From IMG/VR virus record IMGVR_UViG_3300037246_000792, positions 1 through 55,924 of that record: a DNA stretch of 55,924 nt. The stretch is one strand, 5' to 3'. The notes beneath the pieces were generated by a model, which saw only the letters and a list, made by a program, of their open reading frames with translations, had not been told where the DNA came from and did not search any database. The stretch comes from a virus. A program made the translations under genes and the position numbers. Numbering within the stretch: position 1 is the first letter of the stretch; the number at the start of each line of letters is the position of its first letter. Shown piece after piece: positions 24,232 to 30,591 of this stretch.

Positions 24232-25254
24232 GTGAGGCAATCAGACTTCAAGCACCGCTCACGCACCGGACGTAAGCGATTCACCGACCTGCCTACGCTG
24301 GCGGCCTTCCTGGCCAATGACGCCAACACTGGACGAGTGGAGCCACTATATCCGATTGGCGGTGGAGGTGATGACAGTAGTCGGATTCTGCATTTGTTGT
24401 GGGACGGTGTGTCAGTGCAGGCCGTTGGGCACTCTTTGCTTGATAGGCTCACGCCAACCCTGCACGGTGAAATAGCTGCTGGATCTGGCACTGCATACAC
24501 GCTGCAGGCTGGGCATGGTCTGCCAGCCTCTGGCACTCTGCGTCTGTGGGATGTGTCTGGTGCAACAGAGGCGGGCGCAGACGTGTCGTTCACGGTGTCA
24601 GGGGATGCCTTGACGCTTGGCGCATCGAGGACACTGGCTGCTGGAGACTACGTGTATGCCCTGCAGGGAAAGTATGTGTCTGAGCTGGACCTCGGAAGCT
24701 CAGGAGACCTCGTCCCTGTTGAGGGCGTGGTCACCATTTCCAGTGATGGAATTGTGGTGGTCGATGGCTCTGCGTATTGGAATATTCCGAACGCTGGCAC
24801 AGATGAGACTGGATTCCCGTCCTGGTATATCCATGGGCTGTTTCAGCTGGATGCCACAGCGCCCGTGATCGACGCTGTGGCAGGTGTCGGAATCTACAGC
24901 GATGCTACACACCATGCGGTTGTTGGGTCGAACTACAGCGGTGCTGTCTGGCACAAAGGTGGGTCGTATGGTGTGGTGGCTGCGCCTACTCTGTGGCGTA
25001 TCGCAGCTACGACACATGACCCAACGGCGTCAGATGTCCATACCTATTGCCATGGATCGTATTCAGACGGCACCGATCTGCATGGCCACTACAATGCAGG
25101 CACTGCGGCTGCACACGGCTGGGCTGCGAACTCTGCAACGAATGCGGCACAGATTGGCTCAGCGGGCATTGCGGGGCTGATGATGATTGGCAAGCCTGGT
25201 GCGACTGGTAGCACATCCATCACTGTGAGCGAGCTGTCATTGGTGGCTCAATGA
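24232..25254 (+). CDS. Candidate receptor-binding / fibre protein, 340 aa
   Basis: GTG start 3 bases after the previous gene. Residues 1-60 are helical and polar, with FTDLPTLAAFLANDANT. The middle is Gly/Ala/Thr-rich beta (LPASGTLRLWDVSGATEAGA). From about 175 on, repeated aromatic strands (YWNIPNAG, WYIHGLFQLDATAP, YSDATHHAVVGSNYSGAVWH) suggest a lectin-like sandwich, comparable with LamG-type adhesins. The His-rich stretch DVHTYCHGSYSDGTDLHGHY is notable. Location among lysis and fibre genes supports a host-surface role. Confidence 0.62.
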   Translation: MRQSDFKHRSRTGRKRFTDLPTLAAFLANDANTGRVEPLYPIGGGGDDSSRILHLLWDGVSVQAVGHSLLDRLTPTLHGEIAAGSGTAYTLQAGHGLPASGTLRLWDVSGATEAGADVSFTVSGDALTLGASRTLAAGDYVYALQGKYVSELDLGSSGDLVPVEGVVTISSDGIVVVDGSAYWNIPNAGTDETGFPSWYIHGLFQLDATAPVIDAVAGVGIYSDATHHAVVGSNYSGAVWHKGGSYGVVAAPTLWRIAATTHDPTASDVHTYCHGSYSDGTDLHGHYNAGTAAAHGWAANSATNAAQIGSAGIAGLMMIGKPGATGSTSITVSELSLVAQ

Positions 25255-25357
25255 TGCAACCAGCCGTCTGTTCTTCGGCCGTCAGTTGATAGAATCGAGC
25301 ACAATCAAGACCAGCATGAGGGCGGCCAATGGGTCGCCTTCATGCGTTGGAGGTAGA

Positions 25358-25831
25358 GTGATCAAATCAATCCTAGTCCTTGTGATGCTCCTACATCATG
25401 GCGCACCTGCTGACCTAGCAGTGGCCACCGTCGGCGCAGCTGCTGTGCATGATGTAGAGGTGCAGCACCTTGGCGGCTTCCTGATCGTTGGCCATCCTGG
25501 TGCCAGGTACTCAGGTCGCTGTGGTGACTACGTGAATGGTCGCGGGACGACATGTGGGCCCTACCGTTTGGCTGAGCTTTGGCCCATGACATTTGGCTAC
25601 GAGCTCGCCGATCGTGATCGTCCATGGCCAGCGTCTGCCATGGCTGCTAGGCTGCTCAGATACAGCCAGCAGAAGCATGAGCGATGCGACACTCAACACG
25701 ACTGGCGTGCACACATGCGGTCACGTGATCGCGACAGTGTACGTGCAGCTTGGAAGGTGAGGCGCAGTCACATGGCAGAGTTGGCTGTATGCCCACAGCC
25801 TTGGTGCTCCATTGCCACCTACCTACCATGA
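25358..25831 (+). CDS. Exported Cys-containing protein of unknown function
   Basis: 157 aa from GTG 25358, which follows GGAGG with good spacing. VIKSILVLVMLLHHGAP looks like a signal peptide or membrane anchor. The mature part has Cys in SGRCGDYVNGRGTTCGPYRL and WP...YELADRDRPWPASAMA, then a helical region with ERCDTQHDW, and a late VCPQPWC. Cys pairs suggest disulfides in the periplasm. The GPYRLAELWP segment resembles muramidase or transglycosylase-type motifs only weakly. It is the last gene of the late unit, before a large hairpin. Confidence 0.6.
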   Translation: MIKSILVLVMLLHHGAPADLAVATVGAAAVHDVEVQHLGGFLIVGHPGARYSGRCGDYVNGRGTTCGPYRLAELWPMTFGYELADRDRPWPASAMAARLLRYSQQKHERCDTQHDWRAHMRSRDRDSVRAAWKVRRSHMAELAVCPQPWCSIATYLP

Positions 25832-25955
25832 CCTACCTATACCTACCTACCTGATCTCACTTACCTAGATCACTACTCAGTAGGTAACTCAGTAGCTTCT
25901 GCCTACCTAGCTACATGCCTACTCAGTTAGTTACCTACCTACTCATACAGCTACC
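25817..25955. repeat. YACCTAC-rich low-complexity tract
   Basis: About 140 bases dominated by CCTAC/TACCTA units, beginning in the last codons of the preceding gene. It contains the inverted repeat TTACCTA (25861-25867) / TAGGTAA (25881-25887), an inner CTAC/GTAG hairpin (25873-25883) and ACTCAGT repeats. No gene is visible. The pattern looks like iteron-type protein binding sites, for example of a replication origin or transcription switch between late and early regions. Confidence 0.6.
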
Positions 25956-25970
25956 CTGGAGCCCAGAGCA

Positions 25971-26027
25971 GGTGCAGCCCACCCAGCCCCTAAAACTCAT
26001 TCGGAGTTTAAGGTCTGGGTCTGCACC
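25971..26027 (+). terminator. Large hairpin after the late operon, probable terminator
   Basis: GGTGCAG (25971-25977) pairs with CTGCACC (26021-26027), CCCAG with CTGGG, and the tip AAACTC (25993-25998) with GAGTTT (26004-26009) around an ATTCG loop. The stem has a 4-base bulge and small mismatches. Only GTTCTT follows, so the T run is weak. It closes the late transcription unit and separates it from the control region; its near symmetry could also stop leftward RNA. Confidence 0.6.
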
Positions 26028-26448
26028 GTTCTTGCGTCGGAGGTGGCTTTTCTCTGCCACCCTGTCTGCCCGTCGCTAGCGCCTTTGGTTCCTTGCCTCG
26101 TGACTTGTCAGGTCATGAGACCCAGCGCGCAGTCCTCAGTTCGCCCTTGCGCGGCACTCTCTGGAAGCCCCCCTGGTGAGTGCGAGCACCCATACGGGTG
26201 CGCTCTGGACCCAGGGTACACTAGACCGACCATCCAAAGCCTGGCCACCGTAGGCCCATCGCTGAGATACAGCAACCTCGGTTTTCCAAACGTCAAGAAC
26301 CGTGCCAATAAAAATGCAAAGTGAGGGTTAAAAGACAGCAAATAGTGGGTGAAATAAGGGGACGTCAAGAGCCGTGCCAGAAAATAAATTATCTTGCCCA
26401 GCCGCGAAGGGCCCTAGAGGCCGCTCAAAACGTTTCGAGTTTCAGCCC
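26028..26448. promoter_or_regulatory. AT-rich control region with a pair of direct repeats
   Basis: No convincing gene in these 420 bases. ACGTCAAGAACCGTGCCAAT with AAAAAT after it (26290-26315) recurs as ACGTCAAGAGCCGTGCCAGA with AAATAAAT after it (26362-26389), 72 bases apart. Both copies end in an A/T stretch, in the most AT-rich part of the window (about 26270-26400). These may be repressor, activator or origin sites upstream of the early genes. No promoter can be named with certainty. Confidence 0.5.
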
Positions 26449-26676
26449 ATGTCGCAGTATGGGGTGGGGTGCTCTGACGATTGTTCAGTGGTGATCGGTG
26501 CCCTAGGGCAGCATCAAAACACGTGCCACGTTTGCGAGGGGTCCGCGTGCATAAAATGCTTGGACGATTGGCGCTTGAGGTGCTGCTATGGATGCACAAA
26601 TAAATCGTACATCGTGCACAGTTTTTTTGTTGACCCTGCACAAAATATCTGTAGGGTGAGGGTCCAGGTTGATTAG
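26449..26676 (+). CDS. Possible Cys-rich zinc protein, 75 aa
   Basis: From ATG 26449 (a GTG at 26374 would lengthen it). The core CHVCEGSACIKCLDDWRLRC with CYGC after it has RING-like spacing of Cys pairs. Codon use is less GC-biased than in neighbouring genes and no strong ribosome-binding site is seen, so it may be a recent import or not coding. The many other Cys-ribbon proteins of this phage make it credible. Confidence 0.35.
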   Translation: MSQYGVGCSDDCSVVIGALGQHQNTCHVCEGSACIKCLDDWRLRCCYGCTNKSYIVHSFFVDPAQNICRVRVQVD

Positions 26677-26898
26677 CGGCCTGGGCAGACATAGCGCATC
26701 AGCCGGCCCGACAGGGGATAGCAAACAGGGTGATGCGACGGGGCAGACGACATGAGCCCCTGAGTGTTGTGGGAGCTGTAAAGCACCCCCGCTGACTGGA
26801 AGCGACGCTTACCCTGAGGGGCAGCGTAGGAATGGGATCGAGCGCCAAGGCAGCGAAGGCACGACGAGGTTGAGACCTTAGAAGATGTCAGTTCAGAA

Positions 26899-26969
26899 GC
26901 GTGGTCAGAGTCACACACAATCAACGAGTGACGCAGGCTGAGGGCTGGGTTCAATTCCTGGCACACGCA
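26899..26969 (+). ncRNA. Degenerate tRNA-like element A
   Basis: T-arm like segment CTGGG-TTCAATT-CCTGG (26945-26961) with GU pairs, followed by CACACGC, whose last five bases pair with GCGTG at 26899. A GTCAC/GTGAC arm lies between. No canonical D or anticodon arm exists. It is the weakest of four such elements and is followed directly by the structured RNA at 26970. Confidence 0.35.
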
Positions 26970-27108
26970 TTGCTCAGCCCTAGGCTGATGGTCGGTGTGT
27001 GGATACAGCGCATCGCAACTGGTTGATCCTGGAGATGGTGCATCAGGTAGAGTGCATCACGTGTGGCCAGGCAGGCAGCGTGAGTCCAGAGGCCGCGGGG
27101 CTGAGCAA
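26970..27108 (+). ncRNA. Structured RNA 1, closed by TTGCTCAGCCC/GGGCTGAGCAA
   Basis: TTGCTCAGCCC (26970-26980) pairs perfectly with GGGCTGAGCAA (27098-27108), enclosing about 117 bases without a gene. The left strand can instead form a local hairpin CAGCC-CTA-GGCTG (26975-26987), so the closing stem could switch. The interior has GGTAGAGTGC and repeated GTGCATCA. The TGCTCAGC/GCTGAGCA core is shared with structured RNA 2 at 28365. It lies 40 bases before the start of the next gene, in the position of a 5' leader. Confidence 0.55.
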
Positions 27109-27148
27109 GTCAATCCGATAACAGGTCAACATCCAACAGGAGACCACA

Positions 27149-27352
27149 ATGTACGTAAGTCAATACACCAAGAACGTAATCGCTGACATGACCGACGATC
27201 ACATCCGTGCGATGCAGGCTGAGGCGCGTGAGCATGGCGATGAGGAGATGGAGGGTCTGTGTGATTGGGCCCTGCAGGGCGACGAGGCGGCGCGCTTCAT
27301 CGTCGGTCGCGCCCTCGCAGATGCACGCGCCATGGATGACGACGATAGTTGA
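27149..27352 (+). CDS. Small acidic early protein, 67 aa
   Basis: AACAGGAGACCAC precedes the ATG. All-helical and acidic (MTDDHIRAMQAEAREHGDEE, CDWALQGDEAARFIVGRAL), ending in DDDDS. No family recognised. It is preceded by the leader ATAACAGGTCAACATCCAAC that recurs before the gene at 27525. Such small acidic early proteins often bind host enzymes, but nothing here shows a target. Confidence 0.75.
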   Translation: MYVSQYTKNVIADMTDDHIRAMQAEAREHGDEEMEGLCDWALQGDEAARFIVGRALADARAMDDDDS

Positions 27353-27524
27353 GGTGATGCCGTTATTGTTCGCGGCATCAGGGGTGGGCTCAATCCCTGC
27401 AGAGATAGACGGTGCGACGCCACTGGCACTGCAATTGAGCCACGGTGGCAATCCGGTCCGGCGTGGGTGTTGTGCCCTGCGCCGGGCCACCACATAACAG
27501 GCCAACACCCAACAGGAGGCCATG
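27353..27524 (+). promoter_or_regulatory. Structured 5' leader of the gene at 27525
   Basis: This 172-base gap holds three stems: TGATGCCG/CGGCATCA (27355-27380), CCAC-TGGC/GCCA-GTGG (about 27419-27447), and GGTCCGGCG (27455-27463) with CGCCGGGCC (27480-27488), nine pairs with one GU. It ends in ATAACAGGCCAACACCCAAC (27494-27513) and AGGAGG, matching the leader of the gene at 27149 with the same 31-base spacing to the start codon. A 46-aa reading frame from 27357 covers the region but overlaps the stems. Confidence 0.5.
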
Positions 27525-27812
27525 ATGAGTGACCAGACAACAGACGCAGTCCGCACCGAGCGCCGCCGAGTGAGACGCAGCCAAGTCGCCAACCTGCAGC
27601 GGATGAACGGCGTGCTGACTGAGGGGCTGGGTATCGCAATCTACCTGGAGGCTCGCTATCAGATGGCAGTGGCAACGTACGGTCCACAGGTGCGGAGGGT
27701 CACGATCCTCGCAGATGAGCGGCGCTCCTATGGCCCTGCTCACGTGGCTATCGGCGTCTGGGTGGAGTCAGGCGCAGCCAGGACGTGGAAGCGCTCACAG
27801 GGGGATGCCTGA
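27525..27812 (+). CDS. Hypothetical early protein, 95 aa
   Basis: Start at the second of two tandem ATGs, 5 bases after AGGAGG and with the same leader spacing as the gene at 27149. N-terminus is basic (RTERRRVRRSQVANLQR), then helical, with a C-terminal beta half (AVATYGPQVRRVTILADE, HVAIGVWVESG). Possibly nucleic-acid binding. Overlaps the following gene by 8 bases. Confidence 0.72.
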   Translation: MSDQTTDAVRTERRRVRRSQVANLQRMNGVLTEGLGIAIYLEARYQMAVATYGPQVRRVTILADERRSYGPAHVAIGVWVESGAARTWKRSQGDA

Positions 27813-28203
27813 TACGGCTCCCACTGTTGACCGTATCCTGGTGACGCAGCCACGTGAGCAGTGTTGGGCTGAGCTGGATGGTGTGCTGTGGAATGTTCAC
27901 GCATACCCAATCGGCAAGGATGGGCAGCTTTGTTTTGCCCCTGCTTTCGATCGTGACCATTGGGAATGTGAGATGAGGTGGCGCGCTGGTGACGATGGCC
28001 CGCGTGACCCTGATGAGGCTGAGCGGGTGGCCATGCTTGAAGTGCTGGCAGATGAGGGCTGGACGGGTCGGCGCAATTGGCATGGGATACCGTGCGGCAA
28101 GTGTGGCGGTGATGGCTCTGCGCAGGATGAGGCTGATGAGTTCGTCTGTCGTGTGTGTTGTGGTGGAGGCATCAAGGTTGATGAGCACGGGCCTCAGGGA
28201 TGA
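27805..28203 (+). CDS. Early protein with DnaJ-like zinc knuckles, 132 aa
   Basis: From ATG 27805 after GGGG. The N-terminal domain (CWAELDGVLWNVHAYPIGKD) is not recognised. The C-terminus has CGKCGGDGSAQ and CRVCCGGG, the CxxCxG pairs of a DnaJ-type zinc finger. Such fingers bind unfolded protein or RNA. Its end is followed by 313 bases of non-coding, structured DNA. Confidence 0.75.
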   Translation: MPDTAPTVDRILVTQPREQCWAELDGVLWNVHAYPIGKDGQLCFAPAFDRDHWECEMRWRAGDDGPRDPDEAERVAMLEVLADEGWTGRRNWHGIPCGKCGGDGSAQDEADEFVCRVCCGGGIKVDEHGPQG

Positions 28204-28245
28204 GGCCAAGGCAGGATGGTGCTCAGTGCGGTGGTGGACGACACA

Positions 28246-28284
28246 CTTGCCAAGGCTGGCAAGGGCAGGGCTCAAGGCCTTGCC
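28246..28284 (+). promoter_or_regulatory. Two mutually exclusive hairpins
   Basis: CTTGCCA (28246-28252) pairs with TGGCAAG (28257-28263), while GGCAAGG (28258-28264) also pairs with CCTTGCC (28278-28284). The strands overlap, so only one stem can form at a time. The second contains the palindrome CAAGGCCTTG. This is the form of a switch or attenuator, but no ligand or terminator is apparent. Confidence 0.4.
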
Positions 28285-28291
28285 GCCGCAA

Positions 28292-28349
28292 TTCGGGGCC
28301 AAGGGTTGGAAGGGTGCACCCAGCTGGGTTCAAATCCCAGCCCCCGAAA
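28292..28349 (+). ncRNA. tRNA-like mini-cloverleaf B, 58 bases
   Basis: TTCGGGG (28292-28298) pairs with CCCCGAA (28342-28348), followed by an A. Inside lie CCAA-GGG-TTGG, the short arm GGGTGCACCC, and a perfect T-arm GCTGGG-TTCAAAT-CCCAGC (28323-28341). All four stems of a cloverleaf are present but the D and anticodon positions hold tiny hairpins, so there is no anticodon loop. It cannot be a normal tRNA. It precedes structured RNA 2 by 16 bases. Confidence 0.55.
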
Positions 28350-28364
28350 GCATTTCTTAGATCG

Positions 28365-28484
28365 TGCTCAGCTCAAGGCAGCGGTTGACTAGGCCCTCAG
28401 TCCAGGAGGGTTCTGGCAATCGGTGATGCTATGTGTTTGCCAGCGCATTGCCCATCGGGGTTGGCCGCTGTCTTGAGCTGAGCA
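28365..28484 (+). ncRNA. Structured RNA 2, closed by a 20-bp stem
   Basis: A 20-base strand at 28365-28384 (TGCTCAGCTCAAGGCAGCGG) pairs with 28465-28484 along its whole length, with a single GU pair. Inside are CCCTC-AGTCCAG-GAGGG, a five-pair stem with seven-base loop that looks like an anticodon arm, and CTGGCAA/TTGCCAG. No gene fits. It ends 33 bases before the helicase start and shares the TGCTCAGC/GCTGAGCA helix with structured RNA 1. Long near-perfect pairing in an intergenic leader argues for selection on RNA structure. Confidence 0.7.
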
Positions 28485-28516
28485 ATGACAACCCCAACAA
28501 CCAATAGGAGGGGAGT

Positions 28517-30205
28517 GTGAGAACAGGGACAATCAGTGAGCAGATCGATGGGACGACAACCGTGCAGGTGGTGGAGCAAGCAGGTGAGCTGGACGTGTTG
28601 CGTGCACAGCTGAGCCAGGCACGTGCAGAGGTGGGCTCTGCTGCGCCCCTCAGGCCGTTCACCTACCGTGGTGAGCTGCTACCGTTTGAGCCGTCCAGCT
28701 ATCAGCAGGCGGTGATTGATGAGGTGCTGGATGGCTCTGGTGACATCGTGGTCAACGCGGTTGCAGGTAGCGGCAAGACTGCAACGCTGGAGCTGCTGGC
28801 CAGATACATCAAAAGCAAGGCGATGTTCGTCGCGTTCAACGCGCACATCGCCAAGGAGCTGAACGCCAAACTCAAGCCCTACGGCATGAGCGCACGGACG
28901 TTGCACTCCGTTGGCTTCGGTGCTCTGCGCTACAAGTTCAAGTTCAGCACCAAGCCTGAGCCTTCTAAGTACCGGAGATTGGCGCGTGAGATACAGGACG
29001 ATATTGCGAGGTGTAGCGCTGTCAACGGTGTCAGGCTGAGCAGCAGTCTGTGTAGCCTGCTGGCCACTGAGTACCCGCTGGGTGAGCTGTTGCAGCTGGT
29101 GGGTCACCTACGCACCACACTGGCTGAGGTGGTTGACAGGCCCACCGTGATGGCATTGGCCAACCAATACGCCATCGGTGTGGAGCCAGGCATGATGGTG
29201 TTCTATGTGCAGGCTCTGCGGTACATGCTCAAGAGAGGGGCAGCGGAGATTGCTGAGGGCCTGGTGGACTTCACCGATATGATCTGGGGCCCGTGGGTCC
29301 ACAACTGCAAACCGTTTCAGCTCAGCTGGGTCCTGGTGGACGAGGCACAGGATCTCAACCCTGCTCAGTTGGATCTGGCCATGCGCTGCAGGTATCGCAA
29401 CGGGCGCATGCTGTTTGTGGGTGACAGGTCACAGGCTATCTACGGGTTCGCCGGTGCCATGGCTGACGGCATTGATCAGATCGTTGAGGCGACCGGTGCC
29501 AAGGAGCTGCCACTGAGTACCTGCTACCGCTGCCCTACCACGCACCTGGAGTTGGCACGTGAGATCGTGCCACAGATTGAGGCTGCACCTGGTGCGCGTC
29601 AGGGTGTGATTGGTGGGTGCAGTGAAGAACAGGTGATGGAGGTGGTTGCACCTGGTGACATTGTGTTGTGTCGCACCACTGCTCCTCTCATCAAGTTGTG
29701 CTTTGCACTCCTCTTGGCTGGCGTGTCAGCGCGAGTCCGTGGCCGCAAGATCGGTGAGGCGTTGGTGGCATTGATCGAGCGACTGGCGAAGCGCAGAGCG
29801 TTCAAATACGCGGAGATGGATAGGGCGGTTGCTCTCTGGCTGAAGCGTGAGAGTGCCAAGGTGCTCAGGCGTAACGGTGGTGACCTGGAGGATAGCCAGC
29901 TCCAGGGACTGCAGGACAGGGCTGACACGGTGATGGCGCTGTGGAGTGGCAGCGATGCCACATCGATTGCTGGCTTGACTCAGGACATCGAAGGATTGTT
30001 CTCAAACGATCGCCCCAGTGTCTGGCTGAGCACGGTGCATCGAGCCAAGGGGCTGGAGGCTGAGGTGGTCTATATTCTGCGGCCGGACCTGATGCCGTTG
30101 CCATTCGCTAGGAAGGGATGGCAGGTGCAACAGGAATACAACTTGCTGTATGTGGCTCTGACACGCGCCAAGCGGGCGCTGGTGATGGTGGAGGGTTCAG
30201 CATGA
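28517..30205 (+). CDS. UvrD/Rep-like superfamily 1 DNA helicase
   Basis: 562 aa, GTG start 6 bases after ATAGGAGG. Motif I is NAVAGSGKTATLE (K87), motif II VLVDEAQD (D275, E276), motif III FVGDRSQAIYGFAGA, motif IV LSTCYRCP, motif V/VI VWLSTVHRAKGLEAEVVY and LLYVALTRAKRALVMVE. The first 65 residues are an extra helical segment. It is an ATP-driven 3'-5' DNA translocase, here probably for replication restart or recombination with the nuclease and Sak4 genes downstream. It is not a DnaB-type helicase. Expression may depend on the structured leader. Confidence 0.92.
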   Translation: MRTGTISEQIDGTTTVQVVEQAGELDVLRAQLSQARAEVGSAAPLRPFTYRGELLPFEPSSYQQAVIDEVLDGSGDIVVNAVAGSGKTATLELLARYIKSKAMFVAFNAHIAKELNAKLKPYGMSARTLHSVGFGALRYKFKFSTKPEPSKYRRLAREIQDDIARCSAVNGVRLSSSLCSLLATEYPLGELLQLVGHLRTTLAEVVDRPTVMALANQYAIGVEPGMMVFYVQALRYMLKRGAAEIAEGLVDFTDMIWGPWVHNCKPFQLSWVLVDEAQDLNPAQLDLAMRCRYRNGRMLFVGDRSQAIYGFAGAMADGIDQIVEATGAKELPLSTCYRCPTTHLELAREIVPQIEAAPGARQGVIGGCSEEQVMEVVAPGDIVLCRTTAPLIKLCFALLLAGVSARVRGRKIGEALVALIERLAKRRAFKYAEMDRAVALWLKRESAKVLRRNGGDLEDSQLQGLQDRADTVMALWSGSDATSIAGLTQDIEGLFSNDRPSVWLSTVHRAKGLEAEVVYILRPDLMPLPFARKGWQVQQEYNLLYVALTRAKRALVMVEGSA

Positions 30206-30471
30206 GTATCCCAATGACGACGAGTGGACTTCAGAGGCGATTGAGTGAGCTGCCAGGCGCAAGGTTGCAGGTTGAGGGGCAGGGTGGTGGATGGCTGGCA
30301 AAGCTGACCATGTCTGGCAGGTTGATCATTCGCCTTGAAGATGGCCTTGATGATGCCGTTGGGCGTGTGGTCACGCTGGCAGAGATGATGGTGCGGGATC
30401 CCCGTCTGCGTGACTCTATTGATGCAGGGACCTGGAGCGTTCAACGCATGCTGGCAGACGCAGAGGACTAG
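30202..30471 (+). CDS. Hypothetical protein, 89 aa
   Basis: ATG inside the helicase stop (ATGA), so likely co-translated. Small alpha/beta protein: LQRRLSELPGARLQVEGQGG, LIIRLEDGLDDAVGRVVTLA, then a helical end with TWSVQRMLADAED. Could be a helicase partner by coupling, but no family is recognised. Confidence 0.68.
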   Translation: MSIPMTTSGLQRRLSELPGARLQVEGQGGGWLAKLTMSGRLIIRLEDGLDDAVGRVVTLAEMMVRDPRLRDSIDAGTWSVQRMLADAED

Positions 30472-30507
30472 GCGCCTGATGGGCGCTGAGAAGACGAGCA
30501 GGCTAAT

Positions 30508-30535
30508 GGGCACTCCGGCAAGGGCTGGGGTGCCC
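30508..30535 (+). terminator. Nine-pair hairpin after the helicase unit
   Basis: GGGCACTCC (30508-30516) pairs with GGGGTGCCC (30527-30535), with one GU and a 10-base loop, followed by TTCGTGCTT. A second stem GCCCCA-AGG-TGGGGC lies at 30559-30573, just before the ribosome-binding site of the next gene. The first may be an intrinsic terminator with a weak T tract; the second may shape the next gene's leader. Confidence 0.5.
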
Positions 30536-30591
30536 TTCGTGCTTAGAATCGAACACAGGCCCCAAGGTGGGGCTATCCAAGGAGTTCAGGA

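Noticed and set aside
25817-25955. CRISPR array in the CCTAC tract
   Set aside because: Units are 4-8 bases with no constant repeat length and no spacers, so it is not a CRISPR array.
26043-26324. 93-aa frame in the control region
   Set aside because: Pro/Ser/Cys-rich without domain pattern, no ribosome-binding site, and overlaps the region of direct repeats. Its - strand counterpart at 26108-26368 looks equally random.
26881-27110. A standard tRNA gene at 26.9-27.1 kb
   Set aside because: TTCAATT and GGTAGAGTGC look tRNA-like, but I could not build a D-arm, a seven-base anticodon loop and acceptor stem in one 70-90 base stretch. Kept only as degenerate element A and structured RNA 1.
27357-27497. 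46-aa frame in the leader before the gene at 27525
   Set aside because: It overlaps three strong RNA stems, its ribosome-binding site is too close to the ATG, and the peptide has no pattern. The RNA structure explains the region better.
30541-30575. tRNA T-arm-like GTTCGATTC on the - strand
   Set aside because: The stem around the loop does not pair (GTG against CTA), no acceptor stem was found, and all transcription appears to run on the + strand.
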